Assembly: GCA_023014335.1 (NCBI GenBank)
Contig: JAECYW010000021.1
Coordinates: 1,116,001 to 1,180,000 of the forward strand
Direction: 5' to 3'
Source: Galerina marginata
Lineage: Eukaryota > Basidiomycota > Agaricomycetes > Agaricales > Galerinaceae
Length of the DNA stretch: 64,000 bases
The position numbers were made by a program, and so were the translations under genes. Shown piece by piece: positions 34,860 to 44,370 of the stretch. Every line of letters starts with the position of its first letter. The first letter of the stretch is position 1. Below the pieces are notes generated by a model. The model had not been told where the DNA came from, did not search any database, and saw nothing but the letters and a program-made list of their open reading frames with translations.

Positions 34860-37800
34860 AATCGCCGTCCAGAAATAGTGCAGACAAGCAATGCGCAATG
34901 ACTGAAGTGGTGTCCAAAGACGAGGGGTGTTTTGGGAAAGCGAATGGGGGTCGATTCCCAAGGATATATCTCGATGGGTGGGAGGCCGTTAAGCAGCTGA
35001 TGTTGCGCCGGTTATCAGGTATCCAGGGTTCAGGTTGGGATCCAAATTTCATAATTATATCCATCATGTTCCACAGCCTGCGCGATGCAGATCTGATCAC
35101 AGGGACCGCGTAAAGCAGGCTCAGAGGAATCTCCTCAGCCTGGCACGCTGTAAAAGTCGCCGAATCCACTGGTTTGGTCACCCTATAAGAATCTCGATCA
35201 GTAAAAGGATAGAAAGGCCTCGAGCAACGTGAAATTGAGACCACTTGCCCTTCTGAAAAAGAAATCCCACTATCAATCAGGATCTGACGGCCGAGTGATA
35301 TCCAAACATAATCCAACTCCGGCCATCCTCCTCTCTCATAACTCTCTCGGTTGCTCGCCCTGCCCTTGGAGATCTTCAAGCGCGCAAAACCAACGCAACA
35401 ACCAAGTCGTTCCTTGATGATTGAGGTGACACATGTCCGAAAAGAAACAGGAGGTCGGCATCGCTAAGCGAACCGTTATTTGCCAAGCCTTACTCTTCCA
35501 AATATAGTTGTATCAAAAATATGAACGGTGTGTCCACAAAGCTTCCTTCAGGTCCATTCAAATTTACTTGTCGGCATACAAGACTTGAAAACGGTCATCC
35601 ATGTGTGCGTATTCTATTACTCCTCAACCTTTCTTTTGAATGTTCCCAAGTCTTTCCAACAGATTTGGTATCGACTGTTTTCTGATTTCCGACGCGGGTA
35701 ACATGGTGAGCATAATTTGATGAGCAGCGATGCGATTGCATGTGCTCCTGGTTTATTTCTAGCTTTTAAGAGGACTCTCCAGAGTATCTCCTCAAGGAAT
35801 CTTTCTAACCGAATTGAGACGTCCTTACATGTTTCTGGCGACGATACTCGTCTCTAGTGTTGACCTCTTTCAACCCATGCACTTCACACTTTGTCCTCTA
35901 TTCGGTGGAAACCGCTCCGAGTTTTGTTTAAAACTTGTACTCTAGTTTTTGGTCACTTTCGAAGAGTCTTGAACCTAGATCACTTGGCCATTTTTGGGCG
36001 ATACCTGTGGCTGCGACAGAATTCTTCAACCCCGTGGCGATATTCACCGTAATAGAACACGGCAGAGAATTTTTACCACACAGTGCTTGTAACGACTACG
36101 TCGGCGCTCGTCGATATCACCCCATCCCGCTCTCCGACCACAAGTCTTGCGACTCGACGCCAAAAAAAAATTCCAGAATTATCAATTGGTCATTTCGGAA
36201 GGTGAGCCCGGACAACTCTCCCCCAGTAACCTAGTAGCGAACGCCTCTTGCGAAATCCATCTTTGATACATCTCTTTCGTTTGATCAAAGTGTGGATGTA
36301 TGAATATACTGACTGACTTGCCTTTTTCTCTTCCAATTTTCCGGAGCAATCCCGAGGTCAACAGCACATGAACCATTATTCACGAATCCCTATGACTCCA
36401 ATCACTCACGTCTTTAAATTTGGATCGCTCTCACTGTGGTGCCCTCCGTTCAGTGATACCCACTCCTAGCGACTCCTTTAGTTCTTTCTTTGTGTAGATC
36501 TATAGGCGAGTGCTTCTCATACTTGGTCATGGCCATCATTAACTCGACCTCTACTCGGGCGCGCTTGTCCTTGCGTGGAGTCCCGAATACTATCCGACAC
36601 TCCATAAATCTTTGGTTTCTCGGTTCGCCCTCGTATTTTATCATCATACGCATGTCAAGTTCCCATATGCACTCACTAGAAAAGCCAATGTCCAGTGATT
36701 GTAACAGCGACGTCAGCGCTTGTCATAGCCTTCCCCACAATCGACCGTTTTCGTCTTTCCGGCCTTTGCGGGAAGTGGTATTGACAGGTACTTAATAGTA
36801 GTATGTACTGTATATTATATTATGAGACTGACAACAGAGCTCCATGATTAAGTCTTGACAGCAAGACAGTGGCGTAGGTACGACTCCCTAAATCTATCTC
36901 TGATATGCCTCTTTTAATTGATGTGTCCTGGCTTGCTTGCTTTTTATCAGGTCTGGCGTAGTCGTTAACTGAAAGTGCACTTACGGTCAGTGGATATAAC
37001 TTTAACAGGATACCTTCAAAGTGGGTACCAAATTATGAATCTCCGTTCATATATACTTCCTTCCCTCAGCGTCTTAGGTTCGTATGATCCAGAATGGAGG
37101 TCAAGTAGCACTATTTTTATATACTCTATCCATCATCCGAATTGCCCAAGGTTACTGTATGCCACTTTTTAACAAAGTGCATAGCGCCAATCCCACTTGA
37201 CACCCGTACAAAGCTGCTTCCGTGTCTTTAGTGGAGTGATCACCATGTCAGTTCGGGAGAGTGTGACTTGGATGCAACTTGGATGGGTGTAAACCGACGG
37301 GGATCCCTATCAGGTAACTGCCGGCCTGGATGTGCAAGAAAGACCTGTGAACTCTGCATTGTGTGGCAATTCCTCGTTCTGTGGAGTTGCGACTCGGACA
37401 TGCGAGTATTAACTCTGCACCCTAGGGTAGATCAATTGCCTAACATGTTCTGAAACGCTTTCGGCACGGCGATGGACGACATCATCGACTATCTACTAGC
37501 TGCAATTTACCATAACGTCATTATAGTACGGTCCCCAGACGCCGGGCGATGCTCTAGACGGGTGAGGAGGGGACTCACTTGAGTGTCCTGTCAATTGCGT
37601 GCTGAAAATTATGAGCACACTATGGATGTAGCAGTTGGTTCGTTCTACAGATGAGTAAGTCGATGGTCAGTACACATAAAAAAGACTACGAATTCTGTTA
37701 GTCTGACTACGGGAGAGTAGGTTCGTTCACACCCGTTTTCCGTTGGAGCCCTCATGTCTTGGGTAAATTTCCATAGCCGTTCGCCAACTCTCGCCCTGTC

Positions 37801-38029
37801 AAAACTCTTCTCATGCAAGTTGCCACGTTAAGCCTGGGTTTCACTGATGAGCTCGGTTGCCACCTCACCGCTGCTGTTGACGTTTCTGAGAGAGTTGTCC
37901 ATTTACGTTTCGGCGCTGATTGTAGGAAATATTGCTACTTACTTTACGCCCGCTTGGGCTGCAGCACAAAATGTATCGCCGGAACCTGACGCATCAATCG
38001 AGACCGTCAATGGGTATGTTCTACAAGCT
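34860..38029. other. Gene-poor 3.2-kb stretch upstream of the repeat island
   Basis: A minus-strand open frame of 180 codons (34837-35379; RGGWPELDYVWISLGRQILI, SRRLWNMMDIIMKFGS) overlaps the start of the disordered-protein gene by a few bases and has no recognised domain. Frames at 35935-36234 and 36490-36795 share a short translated similarity (VT.TSALV) that may reflect decayed related sequence. A plus frame at 37847 begins hydrophobically (LSIYVSALIVGNIATYFT) but then runs into the GC-rich hairpins. I see no supported gene. Confidence 0.45.
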
Positions 38030-38031
38030 TA

Positions 38032-38146
38032 CGACCCGTCGCTACGCGCCGGGGTTCGCTTCGCTCACCCGGCTCTGCGCGACGGTTCTCCAGCTTGCCG
38101 GGGCTGCGCCCCTGGACCCTGCTCTGTCGGCGCTTCGCGCCTCCAT
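38032..38146. repeat. Cluster of GC-rich mini-hairpins with GNA-type loops
   Basis: Read on the minus strand, consecutive short hairpins occur: GGCGCGAAGCGCC, GGGGCGCAGCCCC, CCGGCAAGCTGG, and AGCGAAGCGAACCCC within a G/C-rich context. Several have GAA or GCA triloops closed by C-G. The stretch is much richer in G+C than the AT-rich sequence on either side. It shares the GCGAAGCG core with the loops of the three palindromes just downstream. Confidence 0.6.
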
Positions 38147-38202
38147 AGTGAAAAATAATTCTGTACAAATTTTGTAGGGCATAAATTGAAATTGAGTAGA
38201 CG

Positions 38203-38511
38203 AAAAAATGCAAGACAGAAACAGGCAGTCTCGCTTCGCTCGCCTACCTGCTTCTGCCTTGCATTTTTTCTGTTTCTTATTAGGTGCCACATAGTATTAT
38301 ATAAAGTGGATGAATAATATTCAGTCAACGAAAAAATGCAAGACAGAAGCAGGCAGTCTCGCTTCGCTCGCCTACCTGCTTCTACCTTGCATTTTTTCTA
38401 TTGCTTATGAGGGTGAAACACAGAATCAAATTTCAGTCAACAAAAAAATGAGAGACAGAAGCAGGCAGTCTCGCTTTGCTCGCCTACCTGCTTCTGCCTC
38501 TCATTTTTTTG
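38203..38511. repeat. Three tandem long palindromes with compensatory changes
   Basis: Unit 1 has arms 38203-38228 and 38244-38269; unit 2 38331-38356 and 38372-38397; unit 3 38441-38468 and 38484-38511. Each has a 15-nt loop (TCTCGCTTCGCTCGC; one change in unit 3). Arms of 26-28 nt pair nearly completely. Units repeat every 112-128 bp with unrelated AT-rich spacers between them. Units 1 and 2 have TGCAAG opposite CTTGCA, whereas unit 3 has TGAGAG opposite CTCTCA, so two base pairs changed on both arms. The imperfect positions are all A.C on the plus strand, which become G.U wobbles in a minus-strand RNA. Confidence 0.9.
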
Positions 38512-38689
38512 TATTCATAAGTATCTTTTGTCTATTCTTAATCCCATAATTTAAAGCTACACTATTATATGTTCAGTTCACTCATTTAAATCCATGCATA
38601 CTTATAATAAATCTATATCATTCTACTTACAAACATTAATCTAATACCTTGATATATAATAGAGCAGGATGGGGTGAGCAGTGGCGGCA

Positions 38690-39400
38690 CAGTTGGTTTT
38701 TGCACCGACGTGGGGCACCTCTCGTCATCTGGTGCTATGCTCAAATTCTCGTTGCTTCTGCCTACCCCCAACATCCACATCGTGGGTTCCTTGTCGATGC
38801 AGGTGTACTGGGCACAACGGCCGTCCTCGCTGACGGTAGGCAGGTGCACTGTCTCGTCGTCTCCCCATGACCACCCCACACCTGCGGTGAGTTCCCGCTG
38901 GCGCGGAGGTACTGGGCGCGTGGCGACAGTCATGGCAAGTGGGGGGGGCATGGTTGCCGAGACACTGACTGGGGCTGCATAACCGCCTACACCAACACGG
39001 TTGGTTTCCGTGTTGATGTCGGGTGTGCGCCATCTCGTCACCTCCTCATACCCCCACACCAACGTGGTGGGCTCCTCATTGATGTGGGGGTACTGGGCGC
39101 GACGGCCGTCGCAGATGGTGGGTGGGCTTGACGTGACACGGCGTCGCGCAGTGAGTTCCACAGACGTGGAGGTACTGGGCACATGGCAGCGGTCGTGGCA
39201 AGTGGAGGGCGACGCTGACTGGGGCTGCATACCTCCCTACACCGACACGGTTGGTTTCCGTGTTGATGTCGGGTGTGCGCCGTCTCGTCACCTCCTCGTA
39301 CACCACACCAACGTGGTGGGCTCCTCGTTGATGTAGGGGTACTCGGCGCGACGGCCATCGCAGATGGTGGGTGGGCCTGCCGTGACGTGGCGTCAAAGCA
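38690..39400. repeat. Satellite-like tandem array A (about 250-305-bp units)
   Basis: Three related units start near 38690, 38995 and 39245. The last two share GTTGGTTTCCGTGTTGATGT, GCGCC.TCTCGTCACCTCCTC and CAACGTGGTGGGCTCCTC, and the unit ends share GTACTGGGC.C and CTGACTGGGGCTGCATA. The first unit is more diverged (GTTGGTTTTTGCACCGACGT; ACATCCACATCGTGGGTTCC). The array is GC-rich and open in several frames on both strands, producing spurious frames of 70-205 codons. Period lengths that are not multiples of three argue against a repeat protein. Confidence 0.8.
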
Positions 39401-39980
39401 GGCGCCGTGGGGTCCAGAGTCGCTGAACGGCGCTGCAAGGTGGTGCGGTATGGGTCAGCTGTACGGCGGCGGTTGGTTTTGTTACTTACTTGGTGATCCC
39501 ATTTTCAGCTGACATCCCTCATTGGAGGGGAGGGGCACGGCATACCGGGCGTAGCGTGTTCTTGCGGTGACGTGGTAGCGAATGTGGGTCCTGAGGAGCT
39601 GGCCGGCGCTGCAATGGGGGATGGTGTTGGTTAGTCGCACAGCGGGGGGTTATTTTCTTGACGTACCTGGGTACCGGGCATATTTACCCCTCGTCGCGTG
39701 TTCTTGCTGGGACATGGCGGCGAACGCGGGTCCTGAGGTGCTGGCCGACACTGCAATGGGGGCGGTATCGGTTAGTTGCACAGCGGGGGCTATTTTCTCG
39801 ACGCACCTGGGTCTGTTTGTCATGACGTGGGCAACGCGGAGTGCCGAGGGGCTGTAAGGGGCTGCGAGGTGGGTTAGTTGGACGGCGGCGGTCGTTTTCG
39901 TGGCTTACCTGGTGAGTCCCCCTTCATTTCCCCCCCCCCCTAATTTCCGGCCCACATCCCTCATTGGAGAGGAGGGGCAC
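39388..39980. repeat. Satellite-like tandem array B (about 125-170-bp units)
   Basis: Related units begin near 39388, 39556, 39698 and 39820. Units two and three share GTGTTCTTGC, GGGTCCTGAGG.GCTGGCCG, CTGCAATGGGG and GCACAGCGGGGG.TATTTTCT. Two direct repeats, ACATCCCTCATTGGAG.GGAGGGGCAC (39512-39538 and 39954-39980), bracket the inner three units. A 12-C homopolymer lies at about 39,931-39,942. No coding function is supported despite open frames. Confidence 0.75.
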
Positions 39981-40381
39981 TCGGAACGGTCCTGGGTATC
40001 GTATCGGCCATGTCAGATGGGGCGGATGGGACGGCGGACGGACGGGAACGTGTCTCGAAGGAGGGGAGGAATGGTGGTGGTGGTTGGAAGGCAGAAAGTG
40101 GCGCGAGGTGGCGCCATCAACAAACCTCGGAATGTGGGAACTCCTGGGAAGCCGGGCCCGGTTGGGGCTCTAAAGAGAGGGCGGTTCGCTTTGTCAGCTA
40201 TTACGTAAACTTAGTCAGCCATCAAAACCCCGTCCTCTCTTATATATAATATACATATTACAAGTGGAGTAAGTTTCCGAGTGCCGAAAGTAAACTGAGC
40301 TGGTTCTAAAATTCTAGGATGTGAATTATTTGAAGATGTAAGGATCGCTTTCCATGTGAGGTTCGTTCGAACCAAATGTCC
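39981..40381. other. Spacer between satellite array and thioesterase gene
   Basis: The first part is purine/GC-rich (GGCGGATGGGACGGCGGACG, then GGTGGTGGTGG) and may be a degraded extension of array B. From about 40,230 the sequence becomes AT-rich (TATATATAATATACATATTA), consistent with the 3' flank of the minus-strand thioesterase gene. No gene is supported. Confidence 0.45.
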
Positions 40382-41420
40382 TCATCTATGTTTATGACCA
40401 GGGTTCAAGTCCTGGCCATCGGCCAATAACACAGGCTCGTCGTGGTCTTTCGAGGCTGGCGGTTCACCCATCGCCTTCCTTAGCTGGGCAGAATGCAGGA
40501 CCTTGGCGTATCGCGGCTGAATGAAGGTCGCCGAGGCTTCAACAAGCAACTTTCCTTGCAAGTCCTCCACACGGCCAGACACGGTAGCCTTTCGACCTTT
40601 AACCTCACCGATGTGCGTTTTGATAACTACGAACTGTTATTTTTGTGTCAATGACGAACTTTCTCTGGTAACAGATAACGCGAAAATACTTTACCTGATC
40701 GGCCATGGTTGGGGCCCGATAATTCAGTGTGAGTTGAGCAGTGACGCCTACCTTCTCAGGCAAGTTACTTATAGCCTAAATAAAAGAGCAGAATTATATA
40801 TCAGCGCGGGCACAGTAGGAGAGATAACGACCTAGAGTTTCATGCTAAATGTTTATGCTCACAGTTCTCGCAAGAGTCTCGTCCAGAAGCGTCGCTAATA
40901 GCCCTCCATGGATAATACCGTCATGGCCGCACAAACCCCTCCCAAGATGCAGGAAAACAACGCTCTCCGACTCATCGCGCTTTGCACGAATCAAAGGCAG
41001 CAGAGCGAGCTTTCCGGGCCCTCTTAGCGCACCGGCTGTCAGGTTGTTCACCCTTCTCTCCTCTGGGAAATGTTGATACGGCCGCGTCTCGTACCACTCC
41101 TTTGCATCGTCGCTTTCCCGCAGTTGCTTGAGGAGCGAGAGAGCCTGAAGCTTCTCTTCTAGATTCGCAGAATACGCCAGGGATTCCGGTGAGTCAGGTT
41201 CAGCAGGGGGACCAGGTGCTACACGAGGAAACAGAATAGATATTGGTGGTGGTGGATATATAGCGCCTAGCGTCCCTGCTACCATCGACGCAACTGCCAC
41301 AGCAGCAAATGTCGCCAGAGGTCGTCGAGGTCGATGTGAAGGCGGTGCCGTCGAGAACAGCTGGGAATTACGGGAAGCGCCTAGTGTGCGCTGTAGTATT
41401 CTTAGTGTCTTCGTCGACAT
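40382..41420 (-). CDS. HotDog-fold thioesterase family protein, probably mitochondrial
   Basis: The product starts MSTKTLRILQRTLGASRNSQ, rich in Arg/Ser with few acids, a likely mitochondrial presequence, followed by a hydrophobic stretch PLATFAAVAVASMVAGTLGA that could span the inner membrane. The soluble part contains the PaaI/THEM-type HotDog signature GHDGIIHGGLLATLLDETLA, with the HGG loop and the Asp-Glu of the active-site helix. The junction after ..LART (GTGAGC..TTTAG) leads to AISNLPEKVGVTAQLTLNYR and APTMADQ. The last exon has FVVIKTHIGEVKGRKATVSG, RVEDLQGKLLVEASATFIQP and ends at 40382. Family members hydrolyse acyl-CoAs; here the substrate is unknown. The gene abuts the satellite arrays on its 3' side. 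Confidence 0.85.
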
Positions 41421-41779
41421 TATTTAGGCTGACCGCGTTTCTTCTGGATTCCTCTGCCGGGAAGGTTGTGGACAACGTCAAAGCCATTGCATCGACAGCA
41501 AAGTTTGGTGGCTGTGTGTCAACGGGAAAAGGTGGCCCGGAGCCGGTTCGGGAATAACCGGTCCTATCGCCAAACGAGAACGGGCCTGTTTACTCGCTAC
41601 GACCAGCGTGTTGCCCAAGTGTTGCCTGGAAATAATCCACAACCACTTGTAACTTGCATAAGAATCAGTAGCAAAATCATTATTTTCTACTGAAATTCAC
41701 CCTGGTCCACGGGCAGCTCAGACAAATAAATTTGTAAGGTTCTAATTGACAAATGTTTACTGCCTCGTCCCACAGAAAT

Positions 41780-43290
41780 CTACCACCCTCGTCTAGCAAA
41801 ATCCTCAAGAGTATCCTTCGACGTTTCCACCTTAGTATGGAACTTAATACCCAGAATCTTCTGTTCCTTGGATTTATCGTACGATATATGGTAGACCCGT
41901 TCGCCTTCAAGAATCTCCGGGAACCCTTTATTAAGCTTATGAGACGGGAGCGGAGACGGGGATAAAGAGTTCGCAGCCTCAACTGGAGCCCACAAATAAA
42001 TATCAGTTTTGTCTATATTCAACATCATTTGGAACTTACTCCACTCCTGCCAATTATAGCCACCTATTAAAATGAAAATCGAATCGGTCCGTTAATTAGG
42101 AACTGAGAGAAAGGCTCACCTCCCGATGTAATGATTCTCTCGCCACCTGCTTCTTCCTTCTCCAGAGCCAAAACGTGCGCAAGGGCAGTGTCTCGTACAT
42201 CGACCCACGAGTTGGACGTCGAGAGCGTTTCCTTGGTTTTAGGAGTTTCAGCAACTACCATATCGTACCAAGTTTGGAGCGATGTATTCAGCGACTTCAA
42301 TGAAGTTACATCGTGAATTGGGGGCTGTTGTCGGTGGTCATTAGCACAAGAATAAGACTTGACTCTTAACGAGTAAACTCACCCCAAATACCTATAATTA
42401 GAAGTATTCAAAATTGGCCATGTGAGTTTAAAGCACATGAATGAGCGACTGACAAATGGTGGGTTGATAACTCCAACATCCCATCGGACCTCCGTTTTGT
42501 GCTTCTCGTAGAAATCCCATGCTCCTATTTTTGCCCGAAGTAGTGAGCACCAATGAGGCTTCACAGATAAGCAACATACCTTTCTCTGCCAAAACTTTAG
42601 AAGCACGATAAATGGTCATTGGAGCAGACTTATTTCCCTGTGCCTCAACCTCTTTGGGGGAGGTGATATTCCAATCACGCTCGCTGAACACCGTCGGCTT
42701 GTCGGGCGGGGCCATAACGGACGCGCAGGAAGAAGTGATTACCACGCGCTTGACTTTATTTCTGACATATTTACCAATCAGGTATTCAAGAAGGATACAG
42801 AATTATTAACATCGCACGTACCCATTTTTGAGAGCACTCTTCAGCATGCCGACCGTTCCCTGAACGGCAGGACGGATAAAATCTATAAGCAAAGTTCGGG
42901 TCACTTAATTTTCAAGGAATGTGATGAGTGATAAGCTTTTCTACCTTCAGGATCTGTAACGTTGGTGTGGAACGGGGAGGCAGTGTGAGCAATTGCGTCC
43001 ACATCCTTGACCGCGTCGTCAAAAGCCCCTTCCTAGAAATCCTTTAACTTCACGTCAAATGAGGCTTCAGATGCTCCTACCTTGACAATGTCTTCAACAA
43101 TAACCAACTCCAGCTTATCGCCATACCCAAGCGATGTGAAATAGTCCTTCATAAACTTGGCCTTCACATCAGTGCGCACAGTTCCACGCACGGCGTAGCC
43201 ACGCTCAAGGAGCAGACGCGTCACCCACATGGCGATATAGCCGTTGGCGCCAGACACGAGCACTTTATCACCTTTAACGATGGTCGGCAT
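41780..43290 (-). CDS. NAD(P)-dependent reductase, extended SDR (dihydroflavonol-reductase/GRE2-like)
   Basis: The start MPTIVKGDKVLVSGANGYIA contains the Rossmann glycine motif (GANGYIA), followed by RLLLERGYAVRGTVRTDVKA. An intron (GTAGGAG..TTCTAG) after EDIVK restores EGAFDDAVKDVDAIAHTASP. Later exons give DFIRPAVQGTVGMLKSALKN, VKRVVITSSCASVMAPPDKP, and APMTIYRASKVLAEKG with the catalytic Tyr and Lys of YxxxK. Further blocks are VGVINPPF, WVDVRDTALAHVLALEKEEA and GGERIITS, and the C-terminus VETSKDTLEDFARRGW ends at 41780. Such enzymes reduce aldehydes or ketones with NADPH in the cytosol; the substrate cannot be told. Six or more introns are inferred. The position of the last exon is well supported. 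Confidence 0.87.
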
Positions 43291-44370
43291 TGTGGTTTCG
43301 GTTTGAGGTTGGATCGTGGGTTCAGAATTTTTTTCTTCGAGGGTGAGGAAGGGGAAACAGGATATCTAATCAGTTGCGTCATTGCGATTACGTGAGACGA
43401 TCTGCCCGGTCGGTCCGCCAACGGCTCGCATTTGTGTTCTAAAATAGCGATTGATTTCAAGTCTAACAAAGCTTTGAAGATGCCAAAATGCAAATTGTCG
43501 TCTGCTGTTCGCAACGCAAAATCTCTCGTTTCTTTTCCATGCACTGCCTTCCAAAAATCTAGATCCTTTTAGGCGACCAGGTGTTCACAAATCACAACAT
43601 GTCATTAGCAGATGAGAAAGTGATTTTGAGCAATGTCCAGCCTCAAGAAAAATGCTGGTAGCTACTAATTAAAAGGACTGTAGTCGAAGAGGGAGTGTTC
43701 GTAAACTGTATCTGGGCAGAGAGCAGAAATTACGCCACTCCTGCCAAATTTGGCGGAGTCGAGATTGACATCAATTTCGACTGACTTCAGCGATCACAGT
43801 CACCTTAGGGCTGATTAGAAGCCCTGAATCCCAATATCACCCACCATAAAAGGGGTAGTAAGTTTTATATCTACCTTTTATAAGATGACCAATGGGTTGC
43901 ACATGGCGCAGAGTAATTCAAGTTGCGCAAAAGTCACGGTTGGTTGTCGCTTCGCGGTTAGTCTCTCCTAGTCAGACTACGATAGTATATGTTAGACTCA
44001 GTGTCCACAACTCGACTCCGGATCCCAGCACCGTGGCAATTCAAAATTGAATATCTTTTGCGAAGTCTTTTCGAATTTGGAGCCAGAGGGGACAGATTGA
44101 TGGCCGAGCCAATCTCCGAGCCAATCATGTGCCGGCGCCAAGTTGTATCGGCGCTTATCACGCACCTCATAGATTGGTAATTGTTCATTTACTCACTTGC
44201 ATACAGGGAGTTTCTGATATGTACCAAGAAATAAAACGGTAAGATGCACGAGGAAATGACCACTGGAGATGCGAACTCCTTATCGTTGGCTAGCTTGAGA
44301 AATCGAAAAATAACGGTCACTTTCGCATCTCTTTGTGAATAGTCAGCGCTATGAAGCAGACAGGTTAAAG
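43291..44370. other. Intergenic stretch between the reductase and NACHT genes
   Basis: This 1.1-kb stretch holds the reductase promoter and the 3' flank of the NACHT gene. A 107-codon frame just upstream of the reductase (43221-43544) is in a different frame and unsupported. Near 43,845-43,890 a short inverted repeat (ATAAAAGG..TAG / CTACCTTTTAT) occurs. Nothing else is evident. Confidence 0.45.

Noticed and set aside
35935..36795. Possible direct repeat sharing VT.TSALV translations
   Set aside because: Similarity is confined to about 45 bp and could be chance; not strong enough to list as a repeat.
36830..36850. GACAACAGAGCTCCA shared with the repeat near 29,180
   Set aside because: A 15-base match without flanking similarity is not convincing in 64 kb.
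37847..38158. 103-codon frame starting with a hydrophobic stretch
   Set aside because: Its second half is translation of GC-rich hairpins; the first half alone is weak evidence.
38613..39438. Open frames of 100-205 codons on both strands in the satellite region
   Set aside because: They follow from GC-rich tandem repeats whose periods are not multiples of three; no splice sites or domains.
40355..40410. tRNA-like T-loop sequences (GGTTCGTTCGAACC and GGTTCAAGTCC)
   Set aside because: No matching acceptor, D or anticodon arms; the second lies inside the thioesterase coding exon.
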